DNA of 64,000 nucleotides. Source: UBA2357 sp002344625 (GTDB lineage: Bacteria; Pseudomonadota; Gammaproteobacteria; Burkholderiales; Rhodocyclaceae). The stretch lies in the NCBI GenBank assembly GCA_937995335.1, contig CALKIH010000009.1, positions 54,321 to 118,320 on the forward strand. The letters are read 5' to 3'. This document shows, piece after piece, positions 32,470-40,630 of the stretch. The notes beneath the pieces are model-generated. The model worked only from the letters and a program-made list of their open reading frames with translations, searched no databases and had not been told where the DNA came from. Position 1 is the first letter of the stretch. Every line of letters begins with the position of its first letter. The position numbers and the translations under genes are program-made.

Positions 32470-33874
32470 ATTTCTTTTGTGCTCGCCGCAACAGGCGGGC
32501 AATCTCGCGTTCGCGCAGTGCCTCGTCCCTGGACAGACGCCTGTAGCTGGTCACAAACAGCCCCTCGCCACTCACCGTCGCCTTGACCACGAGAACGTGG
32601 CCACCGCTCTGCTCATCCTCAACTTCACGCACGTAGATTAGGCTGTGTGTGCCAGTTCCGGAGTTATGCTCGACCCCGCGATGGGTATGCGAGTCCACCA
32701 CGGCTTGCGCTTGGGCATACTCGGCTGGCGTCAGTTCGGGGTGTTCGCGACGTTGCTTCGCGGCGGTGTTCCCGGATAACACCCCCACCCGCGTGAGGGC
32801 TCCAATCGCGGCGGCGTCTATGGCCGGAATCACCACGAGCGGCCAGTTGCCCAGCGGATTCGCGAACCAACTCGCAAAGCCGGGATCTGCTGCGAGCAGA
32901 GCCACGGCTTGCGCAGCCAGATCGGGGTCAGCATTGGTGAGCTTCTCCCGTGCGAGCCGGGTCAGATGTGCGAGGCGCGCACGCTCGGCGGTGTCAGCAG
33001 TGCTTTGCGGGGCAGAGGAAGCCTGTGTAGCTTCAATGGCCGTTGGCGCCGCGGACGGCGCTACAGCTTGCGGCGCTACCCCGGTGGGCGCTGGTGCGAG
33101 ACTGCTTTGTTCCTGGTTCAACGGGCGGGCTTGCCGCGCGCGGCCTACGTTGTAGGCGAAGCCGGGTTGAACGCCTTCGGGCACGGTTAGGGTTTCGCCT
33201 GTACGGGCGTTGGTCCAGGTCCGCGCATTGTCCGGCGGCGCCGATTTGATCATCGGTTGGCCGGTGGGCGTGGTGCCGCGATCGTAGTCGCGCCGTGATA
33301 CGGGCGTGACACGGCACCGGCAATTGAAGCCGTTGGGCGGCAAGTGCGCATCCCAAAATGCGTCGTCCACCGGCAGCGTGACGTTGTCCCAACGGGCGTG
33401 CTCTTCTCGCACCTTCTCATCGCGCTGGGTGATGTAGCGGATGTAGGGGTGGCTGTCGCGGCGGCGCTCGATGCGCTCCCACTGGCCGGCGGCATGCGCC
33501 ATGCGGGTGTTGGTGTCGTAGATGAGCTTGAGCCGGGCGGGGTCGAAAACTGTGGTCACCGTTCGGCCGGTTTTGGGGTCGAGTACTTCGCGCTCGCCCC
33601 ACCAGCCCTTGCGCGCGAGATAGTCCGCCATGTCGCGCGTCCAGTCGCGGCGCGAGAGGTCGCCGCCCACACTGTCCACAATGCCTTGGCGCACTGCGCC
33701 GAGCACGTCAAGCGCGGTGAGTCGGCTCACGGTGAATTGGTGCACGTGCTCGCCCTGGCGCAGATCGCGCCAGTCGTGCGTCACGGTGAGCTGGTGGCGA
33801 TCGCGAAGATAGTCCATCGCCTCCTGCGGGCGCAGGCGATACAGCTCGGCAAAGTCGGTGGCGGCCGACATCAT
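32468..33874 (-). CDS. minor head protein (SPP1 gp7/MuF) with C-terminal nuclease-like domain
   Basis: A 468-residue protein. Residues about 60-220 are the MuF/SPP1 gp7 head morphogenesis domain (RTVTTVFDPARLKLIYDTN, HARWDNVTLPVDDAFW, HLPPNGFNCRCRVTPV). Residues about 370-468 are a separate module (VVDSHTHRGVEHNSGTGTHS, LVVKATVSGEGLFVTSYRRL) that resembles the phage barnase-EndoU-ColicinE5/RelE-like nuclease domains often fused to MuF proteins. A low-complexity Ala/Pro linker separates the two. The start overlaps the portal stop. A packaged or injected toxin role is an inference from the domain family. Confidence 0.85.
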   Translation of the reverse strand: MMSAATDFAELYRLRPQEAMDYLRDRHQLTVTHDWRDLRQGEHVHQFTVSRLTALDVLGAVRQGIVDSVGGDLSRRDWTRDMADYLARKGWWGEREVLDPKTGRTVTTVFDPARLKLIYDTNTRMAHAAGQWERIERRRDSHPYIRYITQRDEKVREEHARWDNVTLPVDDAFWDAHLPPNGFNCRCRVTPVSRRDYDRGTTPTGQPMIKSAPPDNARTWTNARTGETLTVPEGVQPGFAYNVGRARQARPLNQEQSSLAPAPTGVAPQAVAPSAAPTAIEATQASSAPQSTADTAERARLAHLTRLAREKLTNADPDLAAQAVALLAADPGFASWFANPLGNWPLVVIPAIDAAAIGALTRVGVLSGNTAAKQRREHPELTPAEYAQAQAVVDSHTHRGVEHNSGTGTHSLIYVREVEDEQSGGHVLVVKATVSGEGLFVTSYRRLSRDEALREREIARLLRRAQKK

Positions 33875-35370
33875 TCACCCTCTTCGCCGATACCTGCCTG
33901 CGCGCCCATTCGTGCAGCGAACACCAGGCGGGTGAGCTCGTCGGCCAACAGATCCGGATCGAGATCACTGAGCAACGCCGGCAAACGCGCAATGAACTCG
34001 GCGGCGGTCTCGCCCTTGGCGGCAGCGTCGTCGGCGGCCACCTGAAGCTTGGCCAACCATGGCGACATCACCGGGCGCCAGTCGGCCAGCGCTTCGTCCA
34101 CGATGACCCCCAGCGGATCCGCCGCGGCCGCTTCGTTGCGAGGCTCCGCAAACGCCACCCGCTCGACTTCCGTCCCAGGCGCTGGCGCATCTGGTGGCGG
34201 CGGGGCTGCGCGCTTGGTCCAGCCTTCGCCGTATTTGCTGCGCACCGCGTCTTCGCTGAGATCGAAGCCCATTTCAGACACATTCTTGTCGGTTGCGGAT
34301 TCGGCCTGCTTGTCTTCTTCAGCGGAGATGTCGCGATACACGGTGCACGGTGCAAGGCCGTTGAATTCGCAGATCCACTTGATCAGCGTGGCGTTGAGGG
34401 TCTCCGAGAGCAGGTCGCTGTCGGCCTGGGTGAGTTCGAGCCGGACGCCTTCGCGCTCCTTGCTCGCTGCGGCCAGCGCCCCGCCGCCTTTCTGGCGCGG
34501 TTCCTGGCCGAGGATCACTTCCGAGATCCAGTCATCCATGTAGTTGCACAGGCTCTCCTGGGTCGAGACCGAGCCGGTGAGCTTGCTCTCAAGCAGCTCG
34601 ATCATCGTGCCTTCGGGGGTCATCACGACGCCGTCGTTCGAGAAGGCCTTGAGGGCGTCGAACAGTGTGTCTTTCTCTTTCTTGCTGGCGTTGCGCGGGT
34701 ATTTGCCCCAGGGCGTGGGGGTGCCGAAGCGGTCGTTGAGCTTGTTCCAGGCGATGATGCCCTTGCGCTTGAAGAACACCGGCCAATACAGCTGCAGGCC
34801 CAGGCCGGTGCCGTAGGGGTTATCGTCTTCCGGGTTGAAGCGATGCACCAGGAACTTGCGCTCGGGCAGCTCGACGCCGCGCACCATGTCTTGCTGGGTC
34901 AGCATGCGCAGCTGGGGCGGCTGGGTGTCGTCATCCTGCACATAAACAAAGCGGCGCTGCGCGCGCTTGATCACGCGCTTGGGGGTGTAAAGGCCGTCCC
35001 GCACCGTCCACACGATCTCGGCCGGGGCGAACCCGACGATCAGCGCCTCCATCAGGTCGGCGCACAGGCGGTCGAAGTTGAACGCTTCCAGCATCTGCTG
35101 CACCACTTCGGCATCCTGCTCGCTCGTGCCGTCGATGGGCGAAACCGTCCAGGGGCGACTGATCAGGGCGAGGATGCGCTTCTGCAGGCCCGAGAACACC
35201 TTGCCGTCGCGCTTCAGATCGCGGTAGAGCTGCCAGTTGTTGCCGTGCTCGCCGAGCAGCGGGTCATTCGGGCGGATGATGCCCATGAACAGCGGCTCGA
35301 ACGGGTCGCGCTGGCGGCTGGCGACTTCGGTATCGAGCTCGGGGGCGGCCGGGGCGGTGGTCTTAGCCAT
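33871..35370 (-). CDS. phage portal protein (DUF935, Mu gp29 family)
   Basis: A 499-residue portal subunit. Family motifs include the N-terminal SRPWTVSPIDG, GFAPAEIVWTV, KFLVHRFNPEDDNPYGTGLG, FFKRKGIIAWNKLNDRFGTPTPWGKYP and SDLLSETLNATLIKWICEFNG. It forms the dodecameric DNA channel of the head. It overlaps the terminase gene by 8 nt and the minor head gene by 4 nt, so it is tightly coupled in the minus head operon. Confidence 0.93.
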   Translation of the reverse strand: MAKTTAPAAPELDTEVASRQRDPFEPLFMGIIRPNDPLLGEHGNNWQLYRDLKRDGKVFSGLQKRILALISRPWTVSPIDGTSEQDAEVVQQMLEAFNFDRLCADLMEALIVGFAPAEIVWTVRDGLYTPKRVIKRAQRRFVYVQDDDTQPPQLRMLTQQDMVRGVELPERKFLVHRFNPEDDNPYGTGLGLQLYWPVFFKRKGIIAWNKLNDRFGTPTPWGKYPRNASKKEKDTLFDALKAFSNDGVVMTPEGTMIELLESKLTGSVSTQESLCNYMDDWISEVILGQEPRQKGGGALAAASKEREGVRLELTQADSDLLSETLNATLIKWICEFNGLAPCTVYRDISAEEDKQAESATDKNVSEMGFDLSEDAVRSKYGEGWTKRAAPPPPDAPAPGTEVERVAFAEPRNEAAAADPLGVIVDEALADWRPVMSPWLAKLQVAADDAAAKGETAAEFIARLPALLSDLDPDLLADELTRLVFAARMGAQAGIGEEGE

Positions 35371-36784
35371 TTAGGAATCCTGAAGTTTCGGCGCGCGCGC
35401 GCTCGCCGGCGTGGTCGCTCTGGTATTCGATGGGGGCTGCCGGGTTGCTGGCAGCGTGCTTGGCCAGCGCCAGCGCCCAGAAGCGGTCGGCGTGGCCGTC
35501 TGGCGTGCTTTCGGCCACGAAGCGGATGTTGCCAGCGGCCGTGGTCACCTTCTGCACCTTGCGCAGGTCGGCGCGGATCGTCGGATCATCTGGGATGCGC
35601 AGCGCGCGGTCTTCCATCGCGCCTTTCAGCGGGTACGCGAGCGCCTCCTTGACCTGGCCGGTGAACGTGACGGCCTCCACGCGGTGCTCGCCGAACTTGT
35701 CTTGCGCGTCATCGGCCCAGCCGATGCCCAGACCGGTGGCGTCGATGCAGATGCGGTCGGAGAGCGCGAACCAGGGGTAAAGGATGTCTTCCTGGGCGCT
35801 CTTGCGCATCTTTTCCATTGGGATCACCTTGCGGGTGTAGAGCACATCCCCGAGCTCCTCGAGCACCCACAGCACGGTCAAATCCTTCTTGCGGCCGATA
35901 TCCACCCCGCAGAACAGACGCCCGGTGAATTTGTCAGTGACCTCGCGCTCCCAAGGCATGCCTGCCATGTATTCACAGCCGGTGATCAGCTCGTACTCGA
36001 GGAACTTGCTGTCGTCGTCGGACGGAATACACATGTATTCCTGGTCGAACGACTCGTCGTCGGCCGCGCCGGCCTTGACGAAATCGAAGTACTCCGCCTC
36101 GGTCATGTCCTGCTGTTCGGCCTCGGCCGGCAGTGACTGCTGCAGCTTGTAGAGAAAGCCCTGGTCGAGCGCATCCTGCAGGGTCACGCGGTGCAGGCTG
36201 ATCTTCTTGGGGTTGCCCTTCTCGCGGATCTCGCGCACCAGGCCATTGAAAAATGAATTTGAGCCGCGGTGCGTGCTCACCAGCTCCATATTGCCGCCCC
36301 AGGTGATGCCGGGGTAGGCAATCGCCCACATCTTGCGCTGGTCGCGGTGCAGCGCGAATTCATCCAGGATGCGGCTGCCGCGCTTGCCGGCCTGGGCATC
36401 CGGGTTGCTGCTCATGCTGTGAATGCGTCGGCCGCTGGCGAACTGCAGCACATAGGCGCTGATCTTCCGCTCGGGGTCGATGACCACCTCGCCGAGATCC
36501 TGCGCCGCCATGTTCATGATGCCGGCCCACAGCTTGCAATCCTCAATGAACAGCCGGGCCTGGATGTCGTCACGGCTGCTCACCCATTCGTCGTGGCGCG
36601 CGCCCTGTGCGGCTGCGCGCTCGACTGCGGCATAGGCGGTCGACCAGCTGATGCCGATCTGGCGCGACTTCTCCATCAGCTTCAGTCGCGCCTGGTCCAT
36701 GATCCAGGCGGTCTGGAACGGCAGAAAGATCGCGTCCGGGTTGGCCGGGATGATGCGCGCTCGCCCCTTGCGGGTGATCATCAC
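35363..36784 (-). CDS. terminase large subunit (Mu gp28 family)
   Basis: A 473-residue packaging motor. The ATPase part has a Walker A variant in EKSRQIGISWS (residues about 37-47) and a DEF motif region (SRILDEFALHRDQ). The nuclease part has the RNase H-fold acidic motifs LFCGVDIGRKKDLTVLWV and CIDATGLGIGWADDA. It packages phage DNA headful into the head. It overlaps its neighbours on both sides by 4-8 nt. Confidence 0.93.
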   Translation of the reverse strand: MMITRKGRARIIPANPDAIFLPFQTAWIMDQARLKLMEKSRQIGISWSTAYAAVERAAAQGARHDEWVSSRDDIQARLFIEDCKLWAGIMNMAAQDLGEVVIDPERKISAYVLQFASGRRIHSMSSNPDAQAGKRGSRILDEFALHRDQRKMWAIAYPGITWGGNMELVSTHRGSNSFFNGLVREIREKGNPKKISLHRVTLQDALDQGFLYKLQQSLPAEAEQQDMTEAEYFDFVKAGAADDESFDQEYMCIPSDDDSKFLEYELITGCEYMAGMPWEREVTDKFTGRLFCGVDIGRKKDLTVLWVLEELGDVLYTRKVIPMEKMRKSAQEDILYPWFALSDRICIDATGLGIGWADDAQDKFGEHRVEAVTFTGQVKEALAYPLKGAMEDRALRIPDDPTIRADLRKVQKVTTAAGNIRFVAESTPDGHADRFWALALAKHAASNPAAPIEYQSDHAGERARAETSGFLNG

Positions 36785-37353
36785 ACCATCCCCAGCGCTT
36801 CGCGGATCGCGCGCTTGGTGTCTTCGGTCACGCCCCCCTTGCTGCCCATGGCATCGAGCTTGGCGCGCTGCTCCTCGAGCAGGCGCTTGCGGGTGTCGTC
36901 TTCGACCTTGGCCTGGAACTGCTTGAGATTCACGCTCGATCGCGTGAGCGTGGCGATGTTCTTGGCGGCGGCCGAGAGCATGCCCACGCGGTCGGCCGAG
37001 TCGATCTCGTCGCCGGTGGCCTCTTGCATGTCGAGAATGGCCTCGAACAGCTCGGTCTGGATCAGCGCGGTCAGCGCCTCGGACCGGGCGTCTTTGTCAT
37101 CGCCGGCCTGCGCCTGGATGATCTTGGCGGCCTCGGTGCTGGCGCGGATGGCCGACAGGCGTCGCTCGAGCTTCTGGCCGTAGCGATGCACCGCGGTGCG
37201 GCTGGGCAGTTCGCCCTCGGCCGCCTCGTCGGGGAAGGTCGCGCGCAGCTCGGCGATGAGCTCGTCGAGCGTCATGCGCCCTTCGGCGATGCGCCGTTCG
37301 ATGTGGCCTTTGACCTCGGCCGAGAGCCGGTCGATGCTGCTTTTGCGGCCCAT
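36781..37353 (-). CDS. DUF3486 phage protein (Mu gp27 family, probable small terminase)
   Basis: A 190-residue protein starting MGRKSSIDRLSAEVK, the characteristic N-terminus of the DUF3486/gp27 family, followed by an HTH-like region (MTLDELIAELRATFP) and a coiled-coil middle. It is directly upstream of the large terminase gene with 4-nt overlap. It probably serves as the DNA-recognition subunit of the terminase. Confidence 0.88.
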   Translation of the reverse strand: MGRKSSIDRLSAEVKGHIERRIAEGRMTLDELIAELRATFPDEAAEGELPSRTAVHRYGQKLERRLSAIRASTEAAKIIQAQAGDDKDARSEALTALIQTELFEAILDMQEATGDEIDSADRVGMLSAAAKNIATLTRSSVNLKQFQAKVEDDTRKRLLEEQRAKLDAMGSKGGVTEDTKRAIREALGMV

Positions 37354-37359
37354 GGCGGC

Positions 37360-37665
37360 TTACCAGTACTTTTCCGGGCGTGCGATGCCCGGTTCGCAAT
37401 CGACCGTGTATTCGGCCACGTCCACGCCGTAGCGGGTCAGCTCGCCAAACCAGCGGCCATCGGGTTTGCGGGTGACGCCCACCAGCTTGCGATCGCCCAG
37501 GTAGTCGAGCTCGCGGCGCAGTTCATGCGCGGTGGCATCCGGGTATTCAGACTGCGCCACCGACAGGATCGGGCCCTCGAATGCGCCGATCGGGCGGGCA
37601 TTGTTGAGGGTGAGAATGATCAGCCAGCGCAAATGCTCGCGCCGGGCCTTGTGTGGGTCGATCAT
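37360..37665 (-). CDS. VpaChn25_0724 / Mu gp26-like phage protein
   Basis: A 101-residue protein with a winged-helix-like pattern: HLRWLIILTLNNARPIGAFEGPIL, then LRRELDYLGDRKLVGVTRKPDGRW. It matches the small proteins placed between gp25 and gp27 homologues in Mu-like phages. It overlaps the next upstream gene by 4 nt. The role is unknown; it may assist packaging or regulation. Confidence 0.8.
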   Translation of the reverse strand: MIDPHKARREHLRWLIILTLNNARPIGAFEGPILSVAQSEYPDATAHELRRELDYLGDRKLVGVTRKPDGRWFGELTRYGVDVAEYTVDCEPGIARPEKYW

Positions 37666-38048
37666 GACTGGCCCCCTTTGAGTGCCTGGTTTTCGATGCG
37701 TAGCGCCAGGCCGTCGAGCTTGGCCTCGATCACGCTCTGGCCGCGGATGTAGTCTTCGCGCCGCACATAGTGCAGCGGCATTTCGGCCTTGAGTTCCATC
37801 AGGTCACGCTCGACCCTGCGCCATTGGCCGGCCTCGTCATGCGCGGCCTTCTCGAGCACCGAGAACCGCGAGTCCCAATGCACCGAGTGCAGCTCGCGCG
37901 CCTCGTCCTGCGATCTGAAGCGCGCATCCAGGCGCTTCTCGATCTCGGCCAGCAGCACGCGCCCCATCGTGAAGGCCGCGCCCATGAAGGCCAGCAACAG
38001 CCCCCCGAGAAACGTCACCAGCGCCCACAAATCCACCTGAATGTTCAT
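37662..38048 (-). CDS. DUF2730 membrane protein (Mu gp25-like)
   Basis: A 128-residue protein starting MNIQVDLWALVTFLGGLLL with one N-terminal TM segment and a coiled-coil body (EIEKRLDARFRSQDEARELH, ERDLMELKAEMPLHYVRREDYIRG). The RRED..R motif near the end is typical of DUF2730. The ATG at 38048 was preferred over longer upstream frames because they lack family similarity. It lies in the lysis/packaging operon and may be part of lysis control. Confidence 0.82.
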   Translation of the reverse strand: MNIQVDLWALVTFLGGLLLAFMGAAFTMGRVLLAEIEKRLDARFRSQDEARELHSVHWDSRFSVLEKAAHDEAGQWRRVERDLMELKAEMPLHYVRREDYIRGQSVIEAKLDGLALRIENQALKGGQS

Positions 38049-38350
38049 ACGTCCTCCACAGACACTTCGTAATAGTTGAACGGCCCGTGGGTCTTCACCA
38101 GGGTGCCATACGGCATTCGATGCTGCCCCGCCCGCTTGATGACCAGCACGCGCACGCCATCCACGGCCAGCGATTGCGCAATGTTGCGCATCGCCACGCG
38201 CGTGAGCTTGCCCATGGCGGCCATGATCTCGACCTTGCGCGCATCCACCCGGCACAGGGTCGCGACCGCGACCGGCTCGTCGCCGAATTCATAGCTCTCA
38301 TCCGGCCGATAAACCCGCACCACGCTGGTCAGGTGCTCGATATGAATCAT
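38045..38350 (-). CDS. conserved phage protein of unknown function
   Basis: A 101-residue protein with a beta-rich pattern (VVRVYRPDESYEFGDEPVAVATLCRVD, RVLVIKRAGQHRMPYGTLVK). It overlaps both neighbours by 4 nt and so belongs to the minus operon. I do not recognise a family; its place between spanin and DUF2730 genes does not define a role. Confidence 0.75.
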   Translation of the reverse strand: MIHIEHLTSVVRVYRPDESYEFGDEPVAVATLCRVDARKVEIMAAMGKLTRVAMRNIAQSLAVDGVRVLVIKRAGQHRMPYGTLVKTHGPFNYYEVSVEDV

Positions 38351-38877
38351 TCCGGTGCCTCGTGCCAGTCGATCAGCGCATCAAGGCGTCGAACGCACTC
38401 GGCGTAGGCATCGCCTGCGGCGAGGGCCCAACCGGCGAGGTCGGCATCGGTGGCAGCGTGCCCGGCATCGGCTCGAGCAGCGCCGCCGGCGGGCTTGGGC
38501 AGATCGATGGCGAGGCCGGCGGCACGGTCGAGCACGCGTAAAGCAGGCTCGTGCAGGCACACACGGCCATCGGTGTTTTGAGCAAGTTCATGTTGCAGAT
38601 CCTTTTTCAGCCGGCTGGCCTCGGTGCGTGCGCTTGAGAGCTGGCGGGTGAGCGTGTTGCCGCGCTCGAATGCGCTCGCCAGGGCCAGGCTGTTGGCGTC
38701 GGCCTGGGCGAACGCCTGGCGAGCCTGGTCGCGCTCGAGGGTGGCCACTTTGGCGTTTGCATTGGCCACCATGACGCGCGCCGGGCCATCGGTGACGGCG
38801 GCGCCGATCAGGGCGCCAATCACCGCCCCGGTCAGGCCCGCAGCCCACAGCAAAGTGGTCGACGGCAAGCCGATCAC
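38347..38877 (-). CDS. i-spanin (Rz-like)
   Basis: A 176-residue protein with an N-terminal TM anchor (residues about 8-28, rich in Gly/Ala) and a periplasmic coiled coil (ATLERDQARQAFAQADANSL to EASRLKKDLQHELAQN). This is the usual shape of an inner-membrane spanin. Inside it, in another frame, lies a lipoprotein gene (38591-38373) that would be the outer-membrane partner. It follows the transglycosylase gene with a 4-nt overlap. Confidence 0.82.
   Translation of the reverse strand: MIGLPSTTLLWAAGLTGAVIGALIGAAVTDGPARVMVANANAKVATLERDQARQAFAQADANSLALASAFERGNTLTRQLSSARTEASRLKKDLQHELAQNTDGRVCLHEPALRVLDRAAGLAIDLPKPAGGAARADAGHAATDADLAGWALAAGDAYAECVRRLDALIDWHEAPE
38373..38591 (-). CDS. o-spanin lipoprotein nested in the Rz frame (Rz1-like)
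   Basis: A 72-codon frame wholly inside the i-spanin gene. It has a short signal peptide ending in the lipobox LLYAC, then a Pro-rich mature part (STVPPASPSICPSPP, MPGTLPPMPTSPVGP). This is the classic nested Rz1 design: an outer-membrane lipoprotein that bridges to Rz to fuse the membranes at lysis. The Pro-rich content could arise from frame bias, but the lipobox in the right place supports it. Confidence 0.75.
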   Translation of the reverse strand: MNLLKTPMAVCACTSLLYACSTVPPASPSICPSPPAALLEPMPGTLPPMPTSPVGPSPQAMPTPSAFDALMR

Positions 38878-39590
38878 GGCGCCACCTCGAGCGTGGGCCC
38901 CCAGCCGGCATAGCGCGGCTGCAGCACCGTCATGATGCGCTGCGGGTAGCCGAGGTTTTCAGCGCAGTGGCTGCGATGCCGGCGCGCACTTCCGCAGGCG
39001 GCGTCGATATCCGCGCGCGCCTTGGTCGTGGCGTTGCGCGCCTCGGCTTGCCAGTGGCCTAGCCCGCCGTTATAGCTGCGCAGCGTGGCCCACATGCGGT
39101 CGGCCGGGTCGGCGATCGCGATGCGGTCCCACAGCCATTTGTTGTAGCCGACCAGCGCGCGCAGCGCCCATGTTGGGTTCTGCGGCTGGCAGTCGGCAGA
39201 CGACATGCTGTGCAGATCGCACCACCAGCGCGCCGTCGCGGGCATGAACTGGGCCATACCCCGGGCACCGACCCGGCTCACCGTGTTGGGTTGCCACGCG
39301 CTTTCCTGGTGCACCTGGGCGGCAAACACCGCCACCGGGGCATTGAGGCCGAAGTGGGCATGCGCTGCGCGCACCAGCTCTGCCCGGTAGCGGTGGGCAA
39401 CGGGCGGAATCTGCCCAACCTGGGCATGTGCCACGCCCATCGGCAAGAGCACCGCCACCACCAGCACGGCCAGCAAGGCCAGAAAGACGGCAATCTTCAG
39501 CGACCAGATCACGCGCGCGTTGAGCTCGCGCTCTTCGGCCTCGATCTCCTCGGTCAGCACGTCGAATGGGTCGCGGGGCTCGCGGCGCAT
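38874..39590 (-). CDS. endolysin: membrane-anchored lytic transglycosylase (SLT domain)
   Basis: A 238-residue protein. It has an N-terminal TM/signal-anchor (residues about 28-55, IAVFLALLAVLVVAVLLPMGVAHA), then a lysozyme-like SLT domain with catalytic Glu in QVHQESAW, followed by SRVGARGMAQFMPATA and LRSYNGGLGHW. The arrangement is that of a signal-arrest-release type endolysin. It overlaps the spanin gene by 4 nt and follows the holin gene. Confidence 0.88.
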   Translation of the reverse strand: MRREPRDPFDVLTEEIEAEERELNARVIWSLKIAVFLALLAVLVVAVLLPMGVAHAQVGQIPPVAHRYRAELVRAAHAHFGLNAPVAVFAAQVHQESAWQPNTVSRVGARGMAQFMPATARWWCDLHSMSSADCQPQNPTWALRALVGYNKWLWDRIAIADPADRMWATLRSYNGGLGHWQAEARNATTKARADIDAACGSARRHRSHCAENLGYPQRIMTVLQPRYAGWGPTLEVAP

Positions 39591-39592
39591 GA

Positions 39593-39952
39593 TCAGGCCC
39601 CGAGGGCGACGCCGATCATCGCGGATGCAATCAGCACCGCCCGGCGCAGCATCGCCGCGGCAAAGGCAATCGATTGTTCGAGCGTAATCGCCAGGCCACA
39701 GCCGGGCGTTCGGTCAGGCGCGACGATTCCGGCCTTATCAGGGCTGATGCCCCATGCGAGAAAGCGGTCAGGCCTTGCATAGGGGAACAAGCCGCGATCG
39801 ATCCAGTAGCCCGCCCATGCGGCGCTGGTGATGAGGCTGAGTTTGTAGAGCGATACCGGGAGTTGTTGCGGAGCGATCAGCGCCACCACCAGGGCGAGCA
39901 CGATCGAAACGGCCAGCCACGGCGCCATGCGCGGCAATTTGGGTAGAGACAC
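39593..39952 (-). CDS. putative holin
   Basis: A 119-residue protein with three hydrophobic segments: about 12-28 (WLAVSIVLALVVALIAP), 35-50 and 95-117 (AAMLRRAVLIASAMIGVALGA). It starts with GTG at 39952, 7 nt after AGGAG. It is first in the lysis operon, directly before the endolysin. Size, topology and position fit a holin or holin-like regulator; no enzymatic motif is visible. Confidence 0.75.
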   Translation of the reverse strand: MSLPKLPRMAPWLAVSIVLALVVALIAPQQLPVSLYKLSLITSAAWAGYWIDRGLFPYARPDRFLAWGISPDKAGIVAPDRTPGCGLAITLEQSIAFAAAMLRRAVLIASAMIGVALGA

Positions 39953-39959
39953 GGTGCGG

Positions 39960-39984
39960 CTCCTGCAGGGTTGTTATGCAGGAG
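39960..39984 (-). promoter_or_regulatory. hairpin that traps the holin ribosome-binding site
   Basis: Read on the minus strand, CTCCTGCA-N9-TGCAGGAG forms a perfect 8-bp stem. The 3' arm contains the AGGAG that precedes the holin GTG, so folding would hide it. It is a plausible timer of lysis. Confidence 0.55.
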
Positions 39985-40013
39985 CGATTGTGGACGGCAG
40001 GCTGGGTGCGGCT

Positions 40014-40033
40014 TAAATGAAGGGGTTCAATTA
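40014..40033 (-). promoter_or_regulatory. late promoter element, copy 1 (drives lysis/packaging operon)
   Basis: On the minus strand: TAATTGAACCCCTTCATTTA. The identical 20-mer lies upstream of the protease gene (53173-53192, plus) and an 18/20 copy before the tape-measure gene (60560-60579). It is 62 nt upstream of the holin start. Confidence 0.7.
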
Positions 40034-40070
40034 CGGCTGAGGCGCGCTCGGCCGTAATCTTAAGCCTGTA

Positions 40071-40334
40071 TCAGGGCCGATGCACCGGCTTCTGTGCCAG
40101 GCCCTTCAGATGCTTGAGCGCGTCGACCTCGACCTTGAAATGGCCGATAGCCTTTTCAACCTGCACCAGGTCGATGTCGACGTAGTCGGTGGCGAATTGG
40201 TCGGTGCTCGCATGGTACTGCTCGGCCACACCGGGCGAGCCCGGCACGCCCCGCACCGCCTGTTGCAAGCGCGCGTAAAACGTCTCGAGCTCGGTCAGGT
40301 GTGGTGCAACGTGTTCCTTTCTGAAGATCGTCAT
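40071..40334 (-). CDS. small phage protein of unknown function
   Basis: An 87-residue acidic helical protein (HLTELETFYARLQQAVRG, DYVDIDLVQVEKAIGHFKVEVDALKHL). The ATG at 40334 is preceded by GAGGTGATTG. It diverges from the gene at 40356 with only 21 bp between start codons. It lies just upstream of the late element of the minus operon. I do not recognise a family. Confidence 0.55.
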   Translation of the reverse strand: MTIFRKEHVAPHLTELETFYARLQQAVRGVPGSPGVAEQYHASTDQFATDYVDIDLVQVEKAIGHFKVEVDALKHLKGLAQKPVHRP

Positions 40335-40355
40335 CAATCACCTCTTGGAGTTGTC

Positions 40356-40607
40356 ATGAGCAAGCAAGAACTTACCACCGAAAACATCGACGCGGACCTT
40401 CTTGATCGCATCGCCATGCGCCCCCTGCAGCGCGTCGAGACGCTGCGCAAGCTCATGCCCGAGATCAATCGCCGCTTTAACCACCTGCACGCACTGCTCG
40501 ACCAGGCGCTCAATGGCGACGATGTGCCTGAGCACGATTTGCGGCTCGCCAGTGGCGATCTGCTCAGCGCGGTCGGGGCCGCCTGGCCAGAGGACGAGGA
40601 AGAGTAG
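40356..40607 (+). CDS. small phage protein of unknown function
   Basis: An 83-residue acidic helical protein (NIDADLLDRIAMRPLQRVETLRKLMPEINRRFNHL), ATG with GGAG 6 nt upstream. It is the only plus-strand gene inside the leftward block and is flanked by minus-strand genes on both sides. The family is not recognised. Its start lies 21 bp from the divergent minus-strand gene. Confidence 0.55.
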   Translation: MSKQELTTENIDADLLDRIAMRPLQRVETLRKLMPEINRRFNHLHALLDQALNGDDVPEHDLRLASGDLLSAVGAAWPEDEEE

Positions 40608-40630
40608 CGCAAGCGCCGCCGATCCGCACC

